Assembly: GCA_026874595.1 (NCBI GenBank)
Contig: CM049309.1
Coordinates: 71,966,926 to 72,030,925, forward strand
Source of the DNA: Sipunculus nudus
Taxonomy: Eukaryota; Annelida; Sipuncula; Golfingiida; Sipunculidae
DNA length: 64,000 bases
Direction: 5' to 3'
Positions within the stretch are counted from its first letter, which is position 1; each line of letters starts with the position of its first letter. Below the pieces are notes generated by a model. It was not told where the DNA came from. It made no database searches and saw only the letters and a program-made list of their open reading frames with translations. Of the stretch, positions 48,817 to 61,979 are shown piece after piece. The position numbers and the translations under genes are program-made.

Positions 48817-50396
48817 GAAATATAAAAAAAAATATTGTTGTATTGTCTTAAGGCTCAAATTTCATGTTTTTTACGTTAAATATAAAACGTAAATTGTCAC
48901 GTGACCGCTCATTATATAACAATAAGGAATATAATGATATGACCATGCAGCGATATATATACTGAAGGGTGCTGATATATATATATATATGACCGATACG
49001 CGGCTTGATTAATATCATCCCCAAGAACAAGAAGCATGAAATATGAACAGACTGGTGCAACAGCCAGATCATTTTTAGAATTTTTTTCTATGCATATGGA
49101 AAACTTTAAAAAGATATTAAAATGTATGTGAAGGTATTTTAGATAAATTATGAACAACTGAATATAAATGCTTCTCCAGACTTTTATCACGCAAGCACGT
49201 CCGAGTTGGTACAGGAAGTAAATGTCAATACACGTTACAGATTTTCTCGATATTTTACCTTTTAGCAATCGCCGCAGCTTATACAAAATATGCATTTTAT
49301 AATTATATCTCCATATGGTTGATATATATATATATATATATATATATACCTCTAAATTTATATATGCATGTGTGTCTGCATGTGTGTGATGGATTTTGTC
49401 TTCAATGTTCGTAATTTTTAAATATATAGTTAAGTTGTCGTACGAGTTCAATATTCAAAATTGTTTTATTTTATTCAGCTATATAAAAATAAAATAGGAA
49501 AAATAATATTTTCATAATTCTCTTAATTAATAAAAATAATTTTAAATATTTCTGAACAAAATATAATAATTTAATAGTTGAACTTATACATCTCAGCAAT
49601 AACAGAATAACGAATGCGGTAGCATACATACGAATATGATTAATTCATGTATTAATTAAAATTAAACCAATTATATATTATATATTATTGTTTAAACCAA
49701 TTAAAATTAAGTATTATTATCATAAATTGGTTATACCATATTCATAAACCTTTATTTTACATAAATACACACGCATGCATATATATGCTAATTAAAATTA
49801 AATATTATTTTCAATTATTATATAATTATTCGTGAACAATCATTATATATATAACTTAATATTATTAACAGTTATAGGCCCTATTATCGTTCGATATATA
49901 TCTAGATCACATCCTAACTATGGCATTTGATTTGATCAGTGAAACAGCGGTAAACGTTCAATAATAAGGGATCATTTTACAGCTTGAGTCAGTTTCTAGT
50001 GTGTGGCCAAATGGCATGTCCTTTAATGACCCTCAGCGACAGGGACTGTAGAGACACTTCACGTGGGGTGAGGTGGACGAGCGGTTAATTGCTTCAGTCA
50101 GATTGTTAGTGAGCTCGTCAGTTTGAGAGGTCCACTGTACTTGTAGATTCAGTCAAGAGTCAATTGACTAGTGAATTCATCTACCGTCAGTGCGCGTCTA
50201 GTGGTGGACCCCAGCAAGAGTACCGCACTACAGGGGAGCTCTATCCATCACTGGCCCGCCGTGCATGCTGTTAGCGGAAACTGACAACAGGCCCGCACTG
50301 ATGATGATGATGCTTACTTAACATTAGTCATGACTTTGAATTACAAACTCTCATTTGTCTCACAGGTGCATGATAAATTCGTTGTCTAAATCAAAA

Positions 50397-50398
<2 letters not shown>

Positions 50399-50478
<80 letters not shown>
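50399..50478. repeat. (TA)n microsatellite
   Basis: About 40 TA units, essentially uninterrupted. Confidence 0.95.
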
Positions 50479-50482
<4 letters not shown>

Positions 50483-50722
50483 AAAACACTAGGGGAGAAC
50501 GTATTTGATCTATATAAAAGAATCTTTACCTTTATTATATTGTGTTTTGTTATTTTATTTAACGAAATAATGATTAAGTGATAATACTTGAGCAATAAAA
50601 ACAGTGTTTTTTTCAAGAGTAATAAAGAAAATCCAGAAATGATTTATGGCTAGGTACATAGTACAAAACATATACATATACCGACATATATGAAACATCC
50701 ATATAACACATTCAAACACACA

Positions 50723-50725
<3 letters not shown>

Positions 50726-50768
<43 letters not shown>

Positions 50769-50817
50769 GATGATGATTATAATTATATATAACAAACATA
50801 TATATGTATACTATCAT

Positions 50818-50856
<39 letters not shown>
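50726..50856. repeat. (TA)n and (TAA)n microsatellites
   Basis: A TA tract at 50726-50765 and a TAA tract of about 13 units at 50818-50856, separated by AT-rich sequence. Confidence 0.95.
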
Positions 50857-51384
50857 TTGAATTTAAATTATCATTTCAATTCTACAGGTTCAGGCAGATA
50901 TAGTTATTTTATTGAATGAGAATAATAAAAAAATATTACCAAAGGTAACGTTCTAAGTATAGCATTTAACCTAGGAACACCGGCGTTCGTTAACGAACTC
51001 AAGCAGGTTGTTAAGTATGTTATATAACTGGGTATAAACGTATAACATAAAATGAAAAAAACAGCTTAAAGTTCGGTATACGTTAAACAATTTAAAATAT
51101 ATAATAAAAACATGAATTATAAGCCAATAAAAAAGTCATTATTCAAACTCTACTTTATGACATTTGGTATTACAACTTCTTTTGATATAAAACCATATAG
51201 AAAAAAGTATTGGGAGTGTTAATAGAGAAGATATTTCTAATATATTGCATAATTAATGTTAAATGATTAATAACTAGTTCTTAGAGAGTTTTTATCCCAA
51301 ATGTGTCAAATAATTAGATATATACAGTATCTCTCACATGCAGTCACTTGAAGAATCGTGGCGTATGACAAAACTGAGCCCCCG

Positions 51385-51422
51385 TGACGTCATGCACTTG
51401 ATCTGTTTCAGTACTGACGTAA
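51385..51422. promoter_or_regulatory. CRE-like sites upstream of DMRT
   Basis: A full palindromic TGACGTCA (51385-51392) and a TGACGTAA variant (51415-51422) lie about 590 and 560 bases before the ATG. They match CREB/ATF-type sites. Function is inferred from position only. Confidence 0.35.
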
Positions 51423-51742
51423 CACTGCCTACGACAATACACTTGTCAGTGGACAGCGGAGGGACTTTGTCTCAGTCCACTTGACGAGTATACGTAATTG
51501 GGTTATTCAGCCGCGGAATTAAAACACTGAAAACGTGCAGTTTTATTTGGTGGTTACATCCCAGTGACAAAGGAATATTGTCTTCGGCAGGATTGTTTGG
51601 GCAAGTGATTTGATTTTTCTCGGTCTGTTTGCTGAGAGAACACCGTGGAGTCTATTAGGCGTTTGCGTTATGCACTATTACCCGCCACCCAGCGCGCTCA
51701 GCATCTTGGCACGCTATGGGGATGCCTGCCACTCGTCACCCG

Positions 51743-51814
51743 CCAATCATCGCTCAGCCAATCACAAACAGCGAAGCTGACCCAGGGCTCACTGTCTTGA
51801 CCAATGGGAGGCGG
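51743..51814 (+). promoter_or_regulatory. CCAAT-box cluster and GC box, DMRT proximal promoter
   Basis: Three CCAAT motifs (51743-51747, 51758-51762, 51801-51805) and GGGAGGCGG (51806-51814) lie 165-236 bases before the start codon, in the most GC-rich non-coding stretch of the area. This is typical of an animal promoter; the transcription start itself is not visible. Confidence 0.45.
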
Positions 51815-51978
51815 AGAGGTCAGCTCAGTGGCAGACTTTACCGGTATCTTTCTTCATGCTGCCTGCATGCATTTTCCTTCTACTGACCACTCTTGAACGC
51901 TTAAATATTATCCTATTGCTCCCCGCATTAAAAAGGAAGAAGATTTTTTTTTAGCGATATTCTTCTAAACTGATACCA

Positions 51979-52363
51979 ATGGAAGGAGGAAACGGAATGT
52001 ACGGACCGCTGACGGAGAAAGGCGCAAGGAAACCAAAATGCGCCCGATGTAGAAATCACGGAATGGTGTCGTGGCTGAAGGGACATAAACGTCACTGTAA
52101 GTTTAAGGACTGTACCTGTCCTAAGTGTAACTTGATTGCTGAGAGACAGAGAATAATGGCGGCACAGGTTGCTCTTAAACGTCAGCAAGCAGCAGAAGAC
52201 GCCATCGCCCTGGGCCTCCGGGCGTCTACAGGGGAGGGCGGACTGCCCCTGCTGGCCCCGGGGCCTCTGTGGGGGCCGGGTACTGTCTCCCCTCCGGAAA
52301 GCAGACAAGGTGGAGAAGGGCAGACAATGAAAAAAAGTGAAGATGATGATGACGAGGATGATG
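51979..52363 (+). CDS. DMRT transcription factor, exon 1 (DM domain)
   Basis: First coding exon of a 388-residue DMRT (doublesex/mab-3-related) nuclear DNA-binding protein. DMRTs bind in the DNA minor groove and control sexual and neuronal differentiation. Residues 18-70 form a complete DM domain. The eight zinc ligands are all present: C21, C24, H36 and C40 for one zinc; H27, C45, C47 and C50 for the other. The recognition-tail helix [14 protein letters not shown] follows, then EDAIALGLR, a motif I associate with the invertebrate Dmrt93B/dmd-4 type; SWLKGHKR also resembles DMRT3. The start has a good Kozak context (ACCAATGG) and an in-frame TAG at 51952-51954. The exon ends one base into codon 129 at a GTAAGT donor (52364). 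An acidic stretch (EDDDDEDD) runs up to the junction. The family is certain; the orthology group is tentative. Confidence 0.95.
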
Positions 52364-52599
52364 GTAAGTAAATTTAGTCATCTCTTTAATTATAAAATAC
52401 ATATTACTTAGTCAAAAGTATATAACTTGTCTGGCAAAATATCTTATATAATAATTAATTTTATAATATCTGAATATAAAATGAGTTTTTAATACCGATA
52501 CAATTACTCTACAGTGAAGTGGATCAAACGTTTATATAACATATCGAGTGAAGTGATTTCTGATTTACGTATTTTTTTAAATAACAGTTTCCTGCACTG

Positions 52600-52642
<43 letters not shown>

Positions 52643-52751
52643 CTTAATTATAATGCCGGGGATAGCGATAGTGTTTTAGCATTAATGTAGAAGTTAATAA
52701 CCGCTAGAATTCAAACGAATAAATTTAAACATTGTTATTGGAAGTGGATTA

Positions 52752-52810
<59 letters not shown>

Positions 52811-52867
52811 ATTATATATATATACATTCACAGAACTCTGAGAAAAAGAACATGAACATACATATAA

Positions 52868-52905
<38 letters not shown>

Positions 52906-53065
52906 CGATGTTTTAACTGACTTATTAATTAAAATGGCGATATACATTTCTGTTCATGTAACACTTTACAGAAATACCATGCATGTTATATTTCATGAGC
53001 ATATAAGCGATATATATATATATATATATATATATATTACAAATGGCTCTGCTTAAAAACATACA

Positions 53066-53110
<45 letters not shown>

Positions 53111-53557
53111 TTGTGTTATCAACCTGAGATTGTATATTCAAATCTGAATTGGAATTATACCGTTTAGAAGGTGGCGAATTGTAAGGGCTTCGTGTGGTTT
53201 ATACACAACAAATCTTAAAACCGTGTCGTACATACAAAACAAATCGCGCGTATGGGTACATGTTTTTATACAATTTGGATGAAGACAATTGTAACCCATA
53301 TTTATATAAATGCATACAAACTAAAAAAAAATAATATTTAAATGTATATATTTGTATGTTTAATTGTTTATATATATATTAATAATAATATATACATTAT
53401 TAATATGTTTATATGTTTATTATATTTTAAATCATACATATACACCGAATCAAATATAAAATATATAAACGTTTACGCTCCCTCTCTCTCTCTCTGTCTA
53501 TCTCTCTCTCTCGTTGTATACAAATATATATATATATATATTGAACTTTGCAATTAT

Positions 53558-53616
<59 letters not shown>

Positions 53617-54612
53617 GTCGTTACCTTTCATATTTTTAACTTTCTGAATTCAAGAAGCATATATACAAGGTTAAATTTACCTTCTAGTTTACATATATAT
53701 GTGTACTGCATGGTTGCAGCAGAAGCCCGTCCTGAAATGAGTAAATAGTTCCTCACGCCTATCTTGTAGCATAACAGCCATTTATATCAAGCGGTCCATA
53801 AACATGAGCGAATTATGATATGTATACATGTGTCAACGGAGTGTAGCTATTAATGGCTTCACATTAGGGCTAATTAGTTGCACGCCTGATAAGTATTAAT
53901 TGTGGACACTCTTCACAAGGTCTTCACTTTGGCCACATGTTGTAGCATTTACGGAGGTGGTCTTGTGTTTAGATCTCAAATCCCTGTCTGAGCTCCGGCG
54001 GTACATCCTCGCCATATGTGTGGCAATCCACAGCCGGGGTTGATTATCCCAGGCTTTCCTGGCCGCCCACCAACACACAGGCCCCGTTGTGGCGTATCTT
54101 GCATCTTTCTCTGAGTTTGCCGCCAGCAATATTTGAATTATATAGAATTACTGATAGAAAAATAGCCAACTGACCAAGTCTTGATACTGTTGCCAAAACA
54201 GACTGACCATCAAACCCCAGGCTGGCCGGAGCAACAGCATGCAGGATTTGAAAATCTTAACCGGACCTGTAAAAGTCATGCATGGATGATTTCCGCTCAA
54301 AATATATAGACACATTCGTATACGCATACCTGAATTTTACCTTTGTCTACAAAACGTTGTAATTTGGGCTGATGTGTATAAATATACACAGGGGAAGAAA
54401 ATATACGAATTTTAATTTATTTATCAGAAAATCATGTACGAATGGATTTTTGCCCAAAGTATACTTTCTTGCCTTGTCTAAATATTGTGCATGTGTGTAT
54501 GGGTGTGCATTGTATGGATTTAAATATGTTGTCAATTTGTTGCGTTTACAACTTATATTCATATATTGTGGCGTAAAAAATGTGACCTTTTTAGCTCTAA
54601 CAAATGCAACTG

Positions 54613-54662
<50 letters not shown>

Positions 54663-54670
54663 CATATATA

Positions 54671-54711
<41 letters not shown>

Positions 54712-55355
54712 ACATTTGTTCTAAAACCAGCCACACACACGTCATGTGTGTATATATATATAATATATATATGTCATGATAAAAATTTTAGATTAAAATA
54801 TAGTGTGACTATCATATTTGTTCATGGACATCGCTCTTAAATCTATACGTAATTTAAACCTTTGTGCCAGGAAGCCAGGAAGCCTGTTTATCTTGCTAGG
54901 ACAAGAGGGTATGTTTTGATACTGGATATAGCCCCCGCATCCTAACAAGAAAACAAGGTCCGCTATGTGATCACAATCAGAGGTATCAAGTTCACGATAA
55001 CCGTCGTTCTGTACCCACGATACCATCACGATACCGCCAGCTCACATCTCATGTCAGTTTCATTGTTTCTTGATACGATCTAGGTACAAATTATGTTGTT
55101 TTCTTATACTACATATGTTTGATTTTATAATCAATATATATGTTCGCAATAGATTAAAGCGCTCTAAATTGCTGCATTTTTCAACCACAGAAACAAACTC
55201 GTACACATATATATCAAATACAAATATGGTATATATATTATATATATATGATATAATAAATTACATATTTCATATTAAATATGAAATATTGATAAAGAAC
55301 TAATTTCTTATATTAATTTTAGGGCTAAGATAATTAGCATATCATTAACAGAATA

Positions 55356-55401
<46 letters not shown>

Positions 55402-55694
55402 ATATATTCATGTATATATATGTTTATCATTAACAATACATAATTAGAATTTATTAGATTATTAATTAAGCGTTTATTATATATAAAACAAGTTTACATA
55501 TCGCCAAATGTATGCTATATTTTTTTCAGGATTTTTGTCGGCGATTATTAGCATGTCAGTCATTTAATATAAAACCACACAGTAAACCATCCAATATATC
55601 TAATAATATATAATATTGTTAAATGGTTGGTGTGTGCATGGCAAGCACTGGCTTTTTGATGGCTATACCTACATTCTCCTATGACGTTTTTCAG
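52364..55694 (+). other. DMRT intron, phase 1, packed with (TA)n tracts
   Basis: 3,331 bp between GTAAGT (52364) and TTTTTCAG (ends 55694). It carries TA microsatellites at about 52601-52640, 52753-52824, 52870-52902, 53010-53038, 53070-53106, 53523-53541, 53566-53611, 54615-54704 and 55353-55397, plus a CT tract near 53480-53512. No other exon is evident. An earlier TTTTTTCAG (ends 55529) would give a stop codon after 13 codons and is not the coding acceptor. Confidence 0.85.
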
Positions 55695-56476
55695 ATTGTC
55701 TTGACGTTGATATTGATGGCGACTCCGACGATGCCACTACAAGTTTTCCGGAAGCATCACGCAGTCCCGAACCCTCATCGGAGACGGCCGAGTCTGACCG
55801 AGTGAGGTCAAGTCCCGAGGTGAATCCCACGGCGTACCGTCCAGGTCGGCTAAACAATACAGAAATCCTACAGAGGATCTTCCCTTTCCAGAAACAGTCA
55901 GTGCTGGAGCTGGTCCTCCAGGGCTGTAACGGGGACCTGGTTAAGGCTATAGAACACTTTATATCAGCACAGGACACTCTGTTGGCACAACAGAAACAAA
56001 CGAACTCTGGAGTCCCCGCCGAGCCAGCCCGGTCGTCAGATGCCCGTGTACATCCGTACATGTCTGCCTTCACGCCCAGCGCCGCCGTTAATCGTGTTAA
56101 CAATAAAACAGCCAGGCCACCTGCCCGTGGTGACTTCAAGTCAGCCTTCCACCCGCATCAAGCTGCTGTGAGAGTCCACCCGCCTTACGTACATAGCGCT
56201 TTCTCAATCCACCCGCCCGGGTTGACACCCACGCCAGCACACACAAAAGACTTGATCTCTCCAACGGATTTACGGCAGATGCCGTTCAAGGGACAGCCGA
56301 CTATTTTACCTTACCCGCCAACAGGGGCGCTGGCGCCCATCATGAAACAAACACTACCCCCGCCGTTTTATTTACACCCAGGACTTTTTTCTCCTATGGT
56401 TCCCTTCCCTATGAAACACCCGGCACGACATACAGACCCAGAGAGTGACGACGGTGGCGGAAAAGAGGTCCTTTAA
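55695..56476 (+). CDS. DMRT transcription factor, exon 2 (DMA domain and C-terminus)
   Basis: Joined to exon 1 (385 + 782 bases = 389 codons with TAA), the frame continues without a break. Codon 129 becomes GAT, followed by CLDVDIDGDSDD, which extends the acidic linker. Residues about 180-218 (LNNTEILQRIFPFQ ... LELVLQGCNGDLVKAIEHF) form a DMA domain, a UBA-like helical module found only in DMRT3, DMRT4/5-type and Dmrt93B-type proteins. This excludes DMRT1, DMRT2 and doublesex. The C-terminal 165 residues are proline- and histidine-rich and unfamiliar. It ends with SDDGGGKEVL. The first in-frame ATG lies far downstream, so this exon has no start of its own. The minus-strand frame over it is a shadow. 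Confidence 0.95.
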
Positions 56477-56770
56477 TGTATGACGTCACAGTCTACATGT
56501 ACATACATTGATATCACTTCTGCACTGTTGAATCGCTGGCTATGTAGGGGCAGCACCGGGGCTGCTGGACCAGCAGCCTAGCTTTTCAATATATACCTCA
56601 TCCATATTTCATATTGCTGAAGACTTTTTTGGAACGTTTATGAACAAAGACTATATATAAATCAAACATACTAACATTTTCAATTTATTTTAATGTAATA
56701 CCTCAATTGCTAATTGGCGCCGTCTGATTTGCATACAATGAAACTAAGTTTCTCCGAATGAGATATTTAA

Positions 56771-56821
56771 AATAAATATGCATGTCACAATATTTGAAAT
56801 ATTCTTGCTATTATTAATAAA
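56771..56821 (+). promoter_or_regulatory. Candidate DMRT poly(A) signals
   Basis: AATAAA occurs at 56771-56776 and 56816-56821, about 295 and 340 bases past the stop. Either would give a short 3' UTR. A TGACGTCA palindrome also sits at 56481-56488, five bases after the stop. Confidence 0.35.
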
Positions 56822-58897
56822 AATATGTTTTCAACAAAAATCTTAATTCCTGTTAACATGAAATATGAAAAAAAAAAGAAAATATGATAGAAAAAGCATT
56901 TTCAATTTGGACAGCAGTTGGCGCTAACAAGCAAATGTGGTATTACTGTATAGAAAAGTTACTGTGGTCAGGGGAACCCAACCGGTTCTCAGACCTGCTC
57001 TCGACATATATTTATCGGTAGGTGGCGGGTACTATATAGGATGCATGAAACAACAAACAGCCTAAGAGGAAAGACTGAATAATGACTCAGCCTTTCATAC
57101 CAGTTAAAAATGTCTGATCAGACCAAAAACAGATGTATACCCAGTATACATGACTTCATAATAAGGCATGGCTTATATAAGAGTGGACATGCACATCTAC
57201 CTATATTGCAACAGAAGTCACTGTGTTAAAGTCATGTATGTGTACATAGTAACAACCAATGTATAAAGTTAATATAATCAATGAATAAATTAATTTATGA
57301 TGATCTATCATGTATTTCCATCAGTAAATACTATCATTATCATTGATCACTACCCATTCATTATATTGCACTTGATGACCAGTTTAGTTTCATCCCAAAT
57401 ATGATAGATGGCGCTATTATCAATAGAAAACACCACAACACACGAGTGACGGGTGAACAATTTGTTGTACAGAACGTGGCAACAGAGGAATAAAATGACA
57501 AAAGTGACAAAATGTTATCATGTCGCCAATATATGTTTATACAAAACCTCCTGATGTGGCGTACCTTTGTGGAGTATTTCCTGATGTGGCCTATTGAAAC
57601 GGAGAGATAAGTGCCGGTTAGAACTCACCTTTTGCTCGTTCGTTTACTAAAAAATCCTTTCCCCTTTACGTTTGGTGTATTTAAAGATATATATGTGTGC
57701 CATTTATGAGGTATACAAGTCCACACGCACAACCAATTAAAGACCATTTCTCTATAAACTTACACATGCATACAGCATCCATGCATCGGCCATTCAGAAA
57801 ATAATTAACCCATTGGCAATCCACTTGAAAAATTCATGGCAGTCATTAAACAGGAGTAGGCCGTTATAGGATATATATCTGTCTGTCTGTGTTTGAGTGT
57901 TTGTGTGTGTGTATTTGTCCCAACCGGGTTGTCATAACACAAAATATTATAAAAAAGTAATTTTAGATATAAAAATCGTTAACTATATAGTCTCTGGTGA
58001 CTGCAGAACCGCGAGTATATATATATCGAGCACGTGTAGTACTTGCCACTTAATTGGCTATTCAGTCGCTGTCCTTTGCCATTCCGCCACTTGACGGCTT
58101 GCGGTCTATCAGGATTGAATGTGGCTCAGTTCAATACAGACTCAATCAACCCCAAGCATGCAAACATATACCGCATGTACTGCAATATCAAACGTGCAGC
58201 GACTCAACCTTTATCATTAACTTGAAGAGTCTCTTAAGATGTATATATCTTTCAGAGAGATTTGTAAACCCATCTGTAGCGTCAATGTCGACAATGTGTC
58301 AGTTTTGTGACGGGATTTACGTCTGCTCACCCGCCCAAGACGTGTCCGGGTGGCGGGTTTTGGCGAGTGTGTGTGGTGTCCCCGATGATATTGTATCTCC
58401 GAAAGTTTACCTGGACAAACGTTCAGTGATAACCCTCTGACACCAATACCAATTAAAGGGGGATGTATTTACCAACAGGGCGGTTTTTAAGCTCTTAAAC
58501 CTTATTGCAGAATATACAAGGCCTCAGATTACACAGTCACGTTTTCAAGTGGCAATACTTTATTACGCTAACCCTTTGAGTGAATAGTATATAATTATAT
58601 CATAGGCATAATATCAAATGGAGAGTCTTATGTTTGATCAACTAAAGAAACATATACAATTTTATACATACTGCAGTATGTGTCACGTTGAAAATGTTAG
58701 TTTGTCATTAGCATGTATATAGAATGGATAAATCAAAATGTCACATCTCATATATACTAAAGATTTAACGTGACTTTATTACAAAAGAAGACACCATGAA
58801 CATTAAGGGGAACGACAGCTGCATATACCTTACAACTATATATGAGTATACGGTTTTTTAAAAGTAAATTTTTTTCGGAATAGATGAGTTCCAATTC

Positions 58898-58898
<1 letters not shown>

Positions 58899-58937
<39 letters not shown>
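58899..58937. repeat. (TA)n microsatellite
   Basis: About 19 uninterrupted TA units. Confidence 0.95.
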
Positions 58938-58940
<3 letters not shown>

Positions 58941-59993
58941 TTTGATATATATAGTCTGAATGACAAACTTAGGTTATTATGCATTTGTACTTGAAGGCAT
59001 CGTGCATTCTTACATTTATCTTATGCTACATTTGACCAAATTGTTGCAATAAACACTCTCCTGGTACAATCAGATATAATCAGAATAAATAGGCTTCATT
59101 CACTTTGAAAATATTCATTTTAAATCTGATTCTCTGAATATCACTGGAAATGATTACATTACATTATTACATACATGCAGGATATATATAATTACATGTA
59201 TAATCAGCGCTATTCTGGTAAATTTAGATCAAATCAGACAAAATAGGCTTCATACACTTTTGAAAATATTCATATTAAATCTGGTTTTCTGGATATAGCA
59301 CTGGGGATCAATGATTACATTCGTCATCCCGCACTGCAAAAAAAGTGGGGGTAGATCCCCCCCCCCCCCCCCCCAACCCGTTTTGACGCCCCTGCATGGT
59401 TTCAACTATTACAAGGAAAGAAAGAAAAGAGGAAAGGGGAATAAAAGAATAGCTGGGATGCCTTAAAGCATTGACTGACAGCCGCGAGCAGGGTGGTATA
59501 TTTCTTTCGCAGAATGATTCCGCAGCAGCAGGTCTCTGTTACCATTGATCCCTGGATGTATCATCCCGCGCCCGGCCAATGCCGTGGTACACAGAACCCA
59601 CGTTTGTCTAAGGAAATGACTTTCTTGCGTCTGTAAATTGTGTTCCTGGTACTCCCTGGCGGATTGTCTGAGCTCCATCGTGTGTCAGTTTTCTATCCAC
59701 ATTTTCAATGCTCGACACACTCTACAGATTGGATTGAGCAGACCCGCTGGTGCCTTGCCCGGCTTTCTTAATTTTCTAGTTGCCGGTGGCTTTGTTTACT
59801 GATTTGGCTCATTGTTACACAGAATGCCGACCCGGTTATATCTGTGATCAGAATAGACCTGAGCGCTGAGGTCATTGTGAGGGATCTGTTTGTCTGTTCG
59901 TCCGTCTGTATTTATTAATCCACGTATCTCAAGCAGCCCCTATACACACACATACACATAATATATATGTATATATATGTTTATATCTTTATG

Positions 59994-59995
<2 letters not shown>

Positions 59996-60025
<30 letters not shown>

Positions 60026-60032
60026 AAGAGAG

Positions 60033-60095
<63 letters not shown>
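59996..60095. repeat. (TA)n-(GA)n-(TA)n compound microsatellite
   Basis: TA units (to 60008), then GA units (to about 60031), then about 30 TA units. Confidence 0.95.
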
Positions 60096-60098
<3 letters not shown>

Positions 60099-61903
60099 TA
60101 ATGATTGAAATAAAAATATATCATTACAAAAACTCTAACTAAATCTATCGGCGAAAAAACTCTAGCGCAGATAATACAAAGGGTATTAAGTTTGCCTGTG
60201 CACGAAAAGTCATCGATATATTCTGCACCATATATACATAATTACATATACATATATAGAATAAATTTCTTAAAATAAATTCACGCGAACAATGTATAAC
60301 TTTTGACTCTTCTACCCTTTACAAAGGAAAATAATTATAAATTGATTTAATAATCGTCGCCTTAATTGCCTTAGTTACAAAAGGATAGAAAATCAAACGC
60401 GAGTTTATACATGTGGTATCATTATACAGAGTGTTTTATGAAATTTACATGGTTTTATGCAAAAGAAACTTTGTATTATGGAGAGCTCTTGAATTAATGT
60501 GTCTAAGGATCACTTAAGTATGCATTCGGAACTGTACATAAATACCCTAACCCAAGAAAAATGTTACTGTGTTACAGTTCAAATGTTCTTCATATTAATT
60601 TGTAATTCAAAACACTGGTGGCGAGAGGAGCTTGTCACTGTGATTGACTGGGCACTCTTTAAAGCCAAGCCGCGCTACAAATCCGATACTAGGAGTAATA
60701 ACTTCTGCAAACTCTTAAATGAAAACAAGTCAGCGTGCGCCAGGACTTAAATGTCCAAGATCAATCATATCAGAATGGTGTTCCGACAAAGGTTGTCGAG
60801 GTGTGACTATCCAATTACTGACTGACGGAAGGTATGATGTCTAAAATGCCAAGGTTATGAAATCATGTAAGGGCCTGCCCATAAAAGTAATCCGGTCACC
60901 GCCGAGGGCCATTCAGCTACTCCCAGTATTCTTCCGCCAGAGCTCATCGTGTTTCCATAGAACCGAAAATGAGCACGTCACTTTTGGAGGAAACAGCCAT
61001 TGTGGAGTGTCAACAGGGACTCGCCCGCTCTCCTAAAGCACCAGATACTGTTACGGTTGATGAAGTCAGCCCAGTGACGTCATCAGAGTCCAGCAACATG
61101 GCAACCGGAGTGCTTGAGCTTCCATCTCTTCTACGCATACTGTCTGTTTGTATGACTAGGCTGAATGTCCCCTAGCCAGTTTCGTGGGCGCGTGTTTAAT
61201 AGAATGAATAAATTACATTTATTTGCGTTCTGCGTTGATCAGGTTTTATATAGAGTAATCGGCTGGACAAACACTGCCTGCGATTTCCCACGGGTCGCTT
61301 GAGTTTCATGAAGAAAACATAAGCGAAATAAAGTTTACATATTGAGTGATAATCAGAAACACACGTAACAGAAGTTGTTTGGTTTTATTACATTGTGGAT
61401 GACTCATGCTAAAGATACTGTTACAATCTCAAAGTTAAATTCAGGACTGCACATTGTCCAAAGAAATGTTATATTGATTACTAGCCCGGTTTCGTTGATG
61501 AATGTTCGATGAAATTACAGGGATTATGTAAAGCGGGAGAAATGTTAATATGGATAATCGACCTACCATATATGCATGCATGGGTTTGGAGATCAACAGT
61601 AAATAAAATTTTAGCTCCATATTATCGGAAAGTGGTAATATGGAATATCAGTCAAGATCATATATCGATAAAACAATTTGAAAGTATCGATTGTTATATA
61701 TATATATATGCTCTGTTGAGAAATAATACATGGGTGAGTTTTTGTATTATTTCCATAAAGCCAAATGTTTCAAATGTACTAGTGTTGCTCTGTTTAACGT
61801 CTTGATATACCTTGTAACTGCAACGTTGCCCGTGCAATATATAGATTCATGCAGAATAATCAAACATTGTTTTACTTGTTGTCAGCCCCAAATATATCTG
61901 TGA

Positions 61904-61907
<4 letters not shown>

Positions 61908-61978
<71 letters not shown>
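61908..61978. repeat. (TA)n microsatellite
   Basis: About 35 uninterrupted TA units. Confidence 0.95.

Positions 61979-61979
<1 letters not shown>

Larger units (their letters stand above)
48036..51350. other. Intergenic, very AT-rich, upstream of the DMRT gene
   Basis: No gene is recognised. The 179-residue minus-strand frame at 48912-49451 is built from low-complexity AT-rich codons and is rejected. It contains the dispersed repeat copy at 48696-48816 and (TA)n and (TAA)n tracts at 49320-49348, 50399-50478, 50726-50765 and 50818-50856. The GC content rises from about 51350 towards the DMRT promoter. Confidence 0.4.

Noticed and set aside
48912-49451. 179-codon minus-strand open frame
   Set aside because: Composed of AT-rich, YIYIYI-type low-complexity sequence over a TA microsatellite, with no domain and no splice or promoter context.
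51928-52308. 126-codon minus-strand open frame
   Set aside because: Antisense shadow of DMRT exon 1.
55520-55535. Alternative DMRT splice acceptor TTTTTTCAG ending at 55529
   Set aside because: Using it puts an in-frame TAA after 13 codons, before the DMA domain; the acceptor at 55694 keeps the frame open.
55669-56139. 156-codon minus-strand open frame
   Set aside because: Lies antisense to the DMRT second exon, whose frame is supported by the DMA domain and by a clean splice join.
58054-58440. 128-codon frame downstream of DMRT
   Set aside because: No ATG at its start, no family resemblance, and no visible splice partner.
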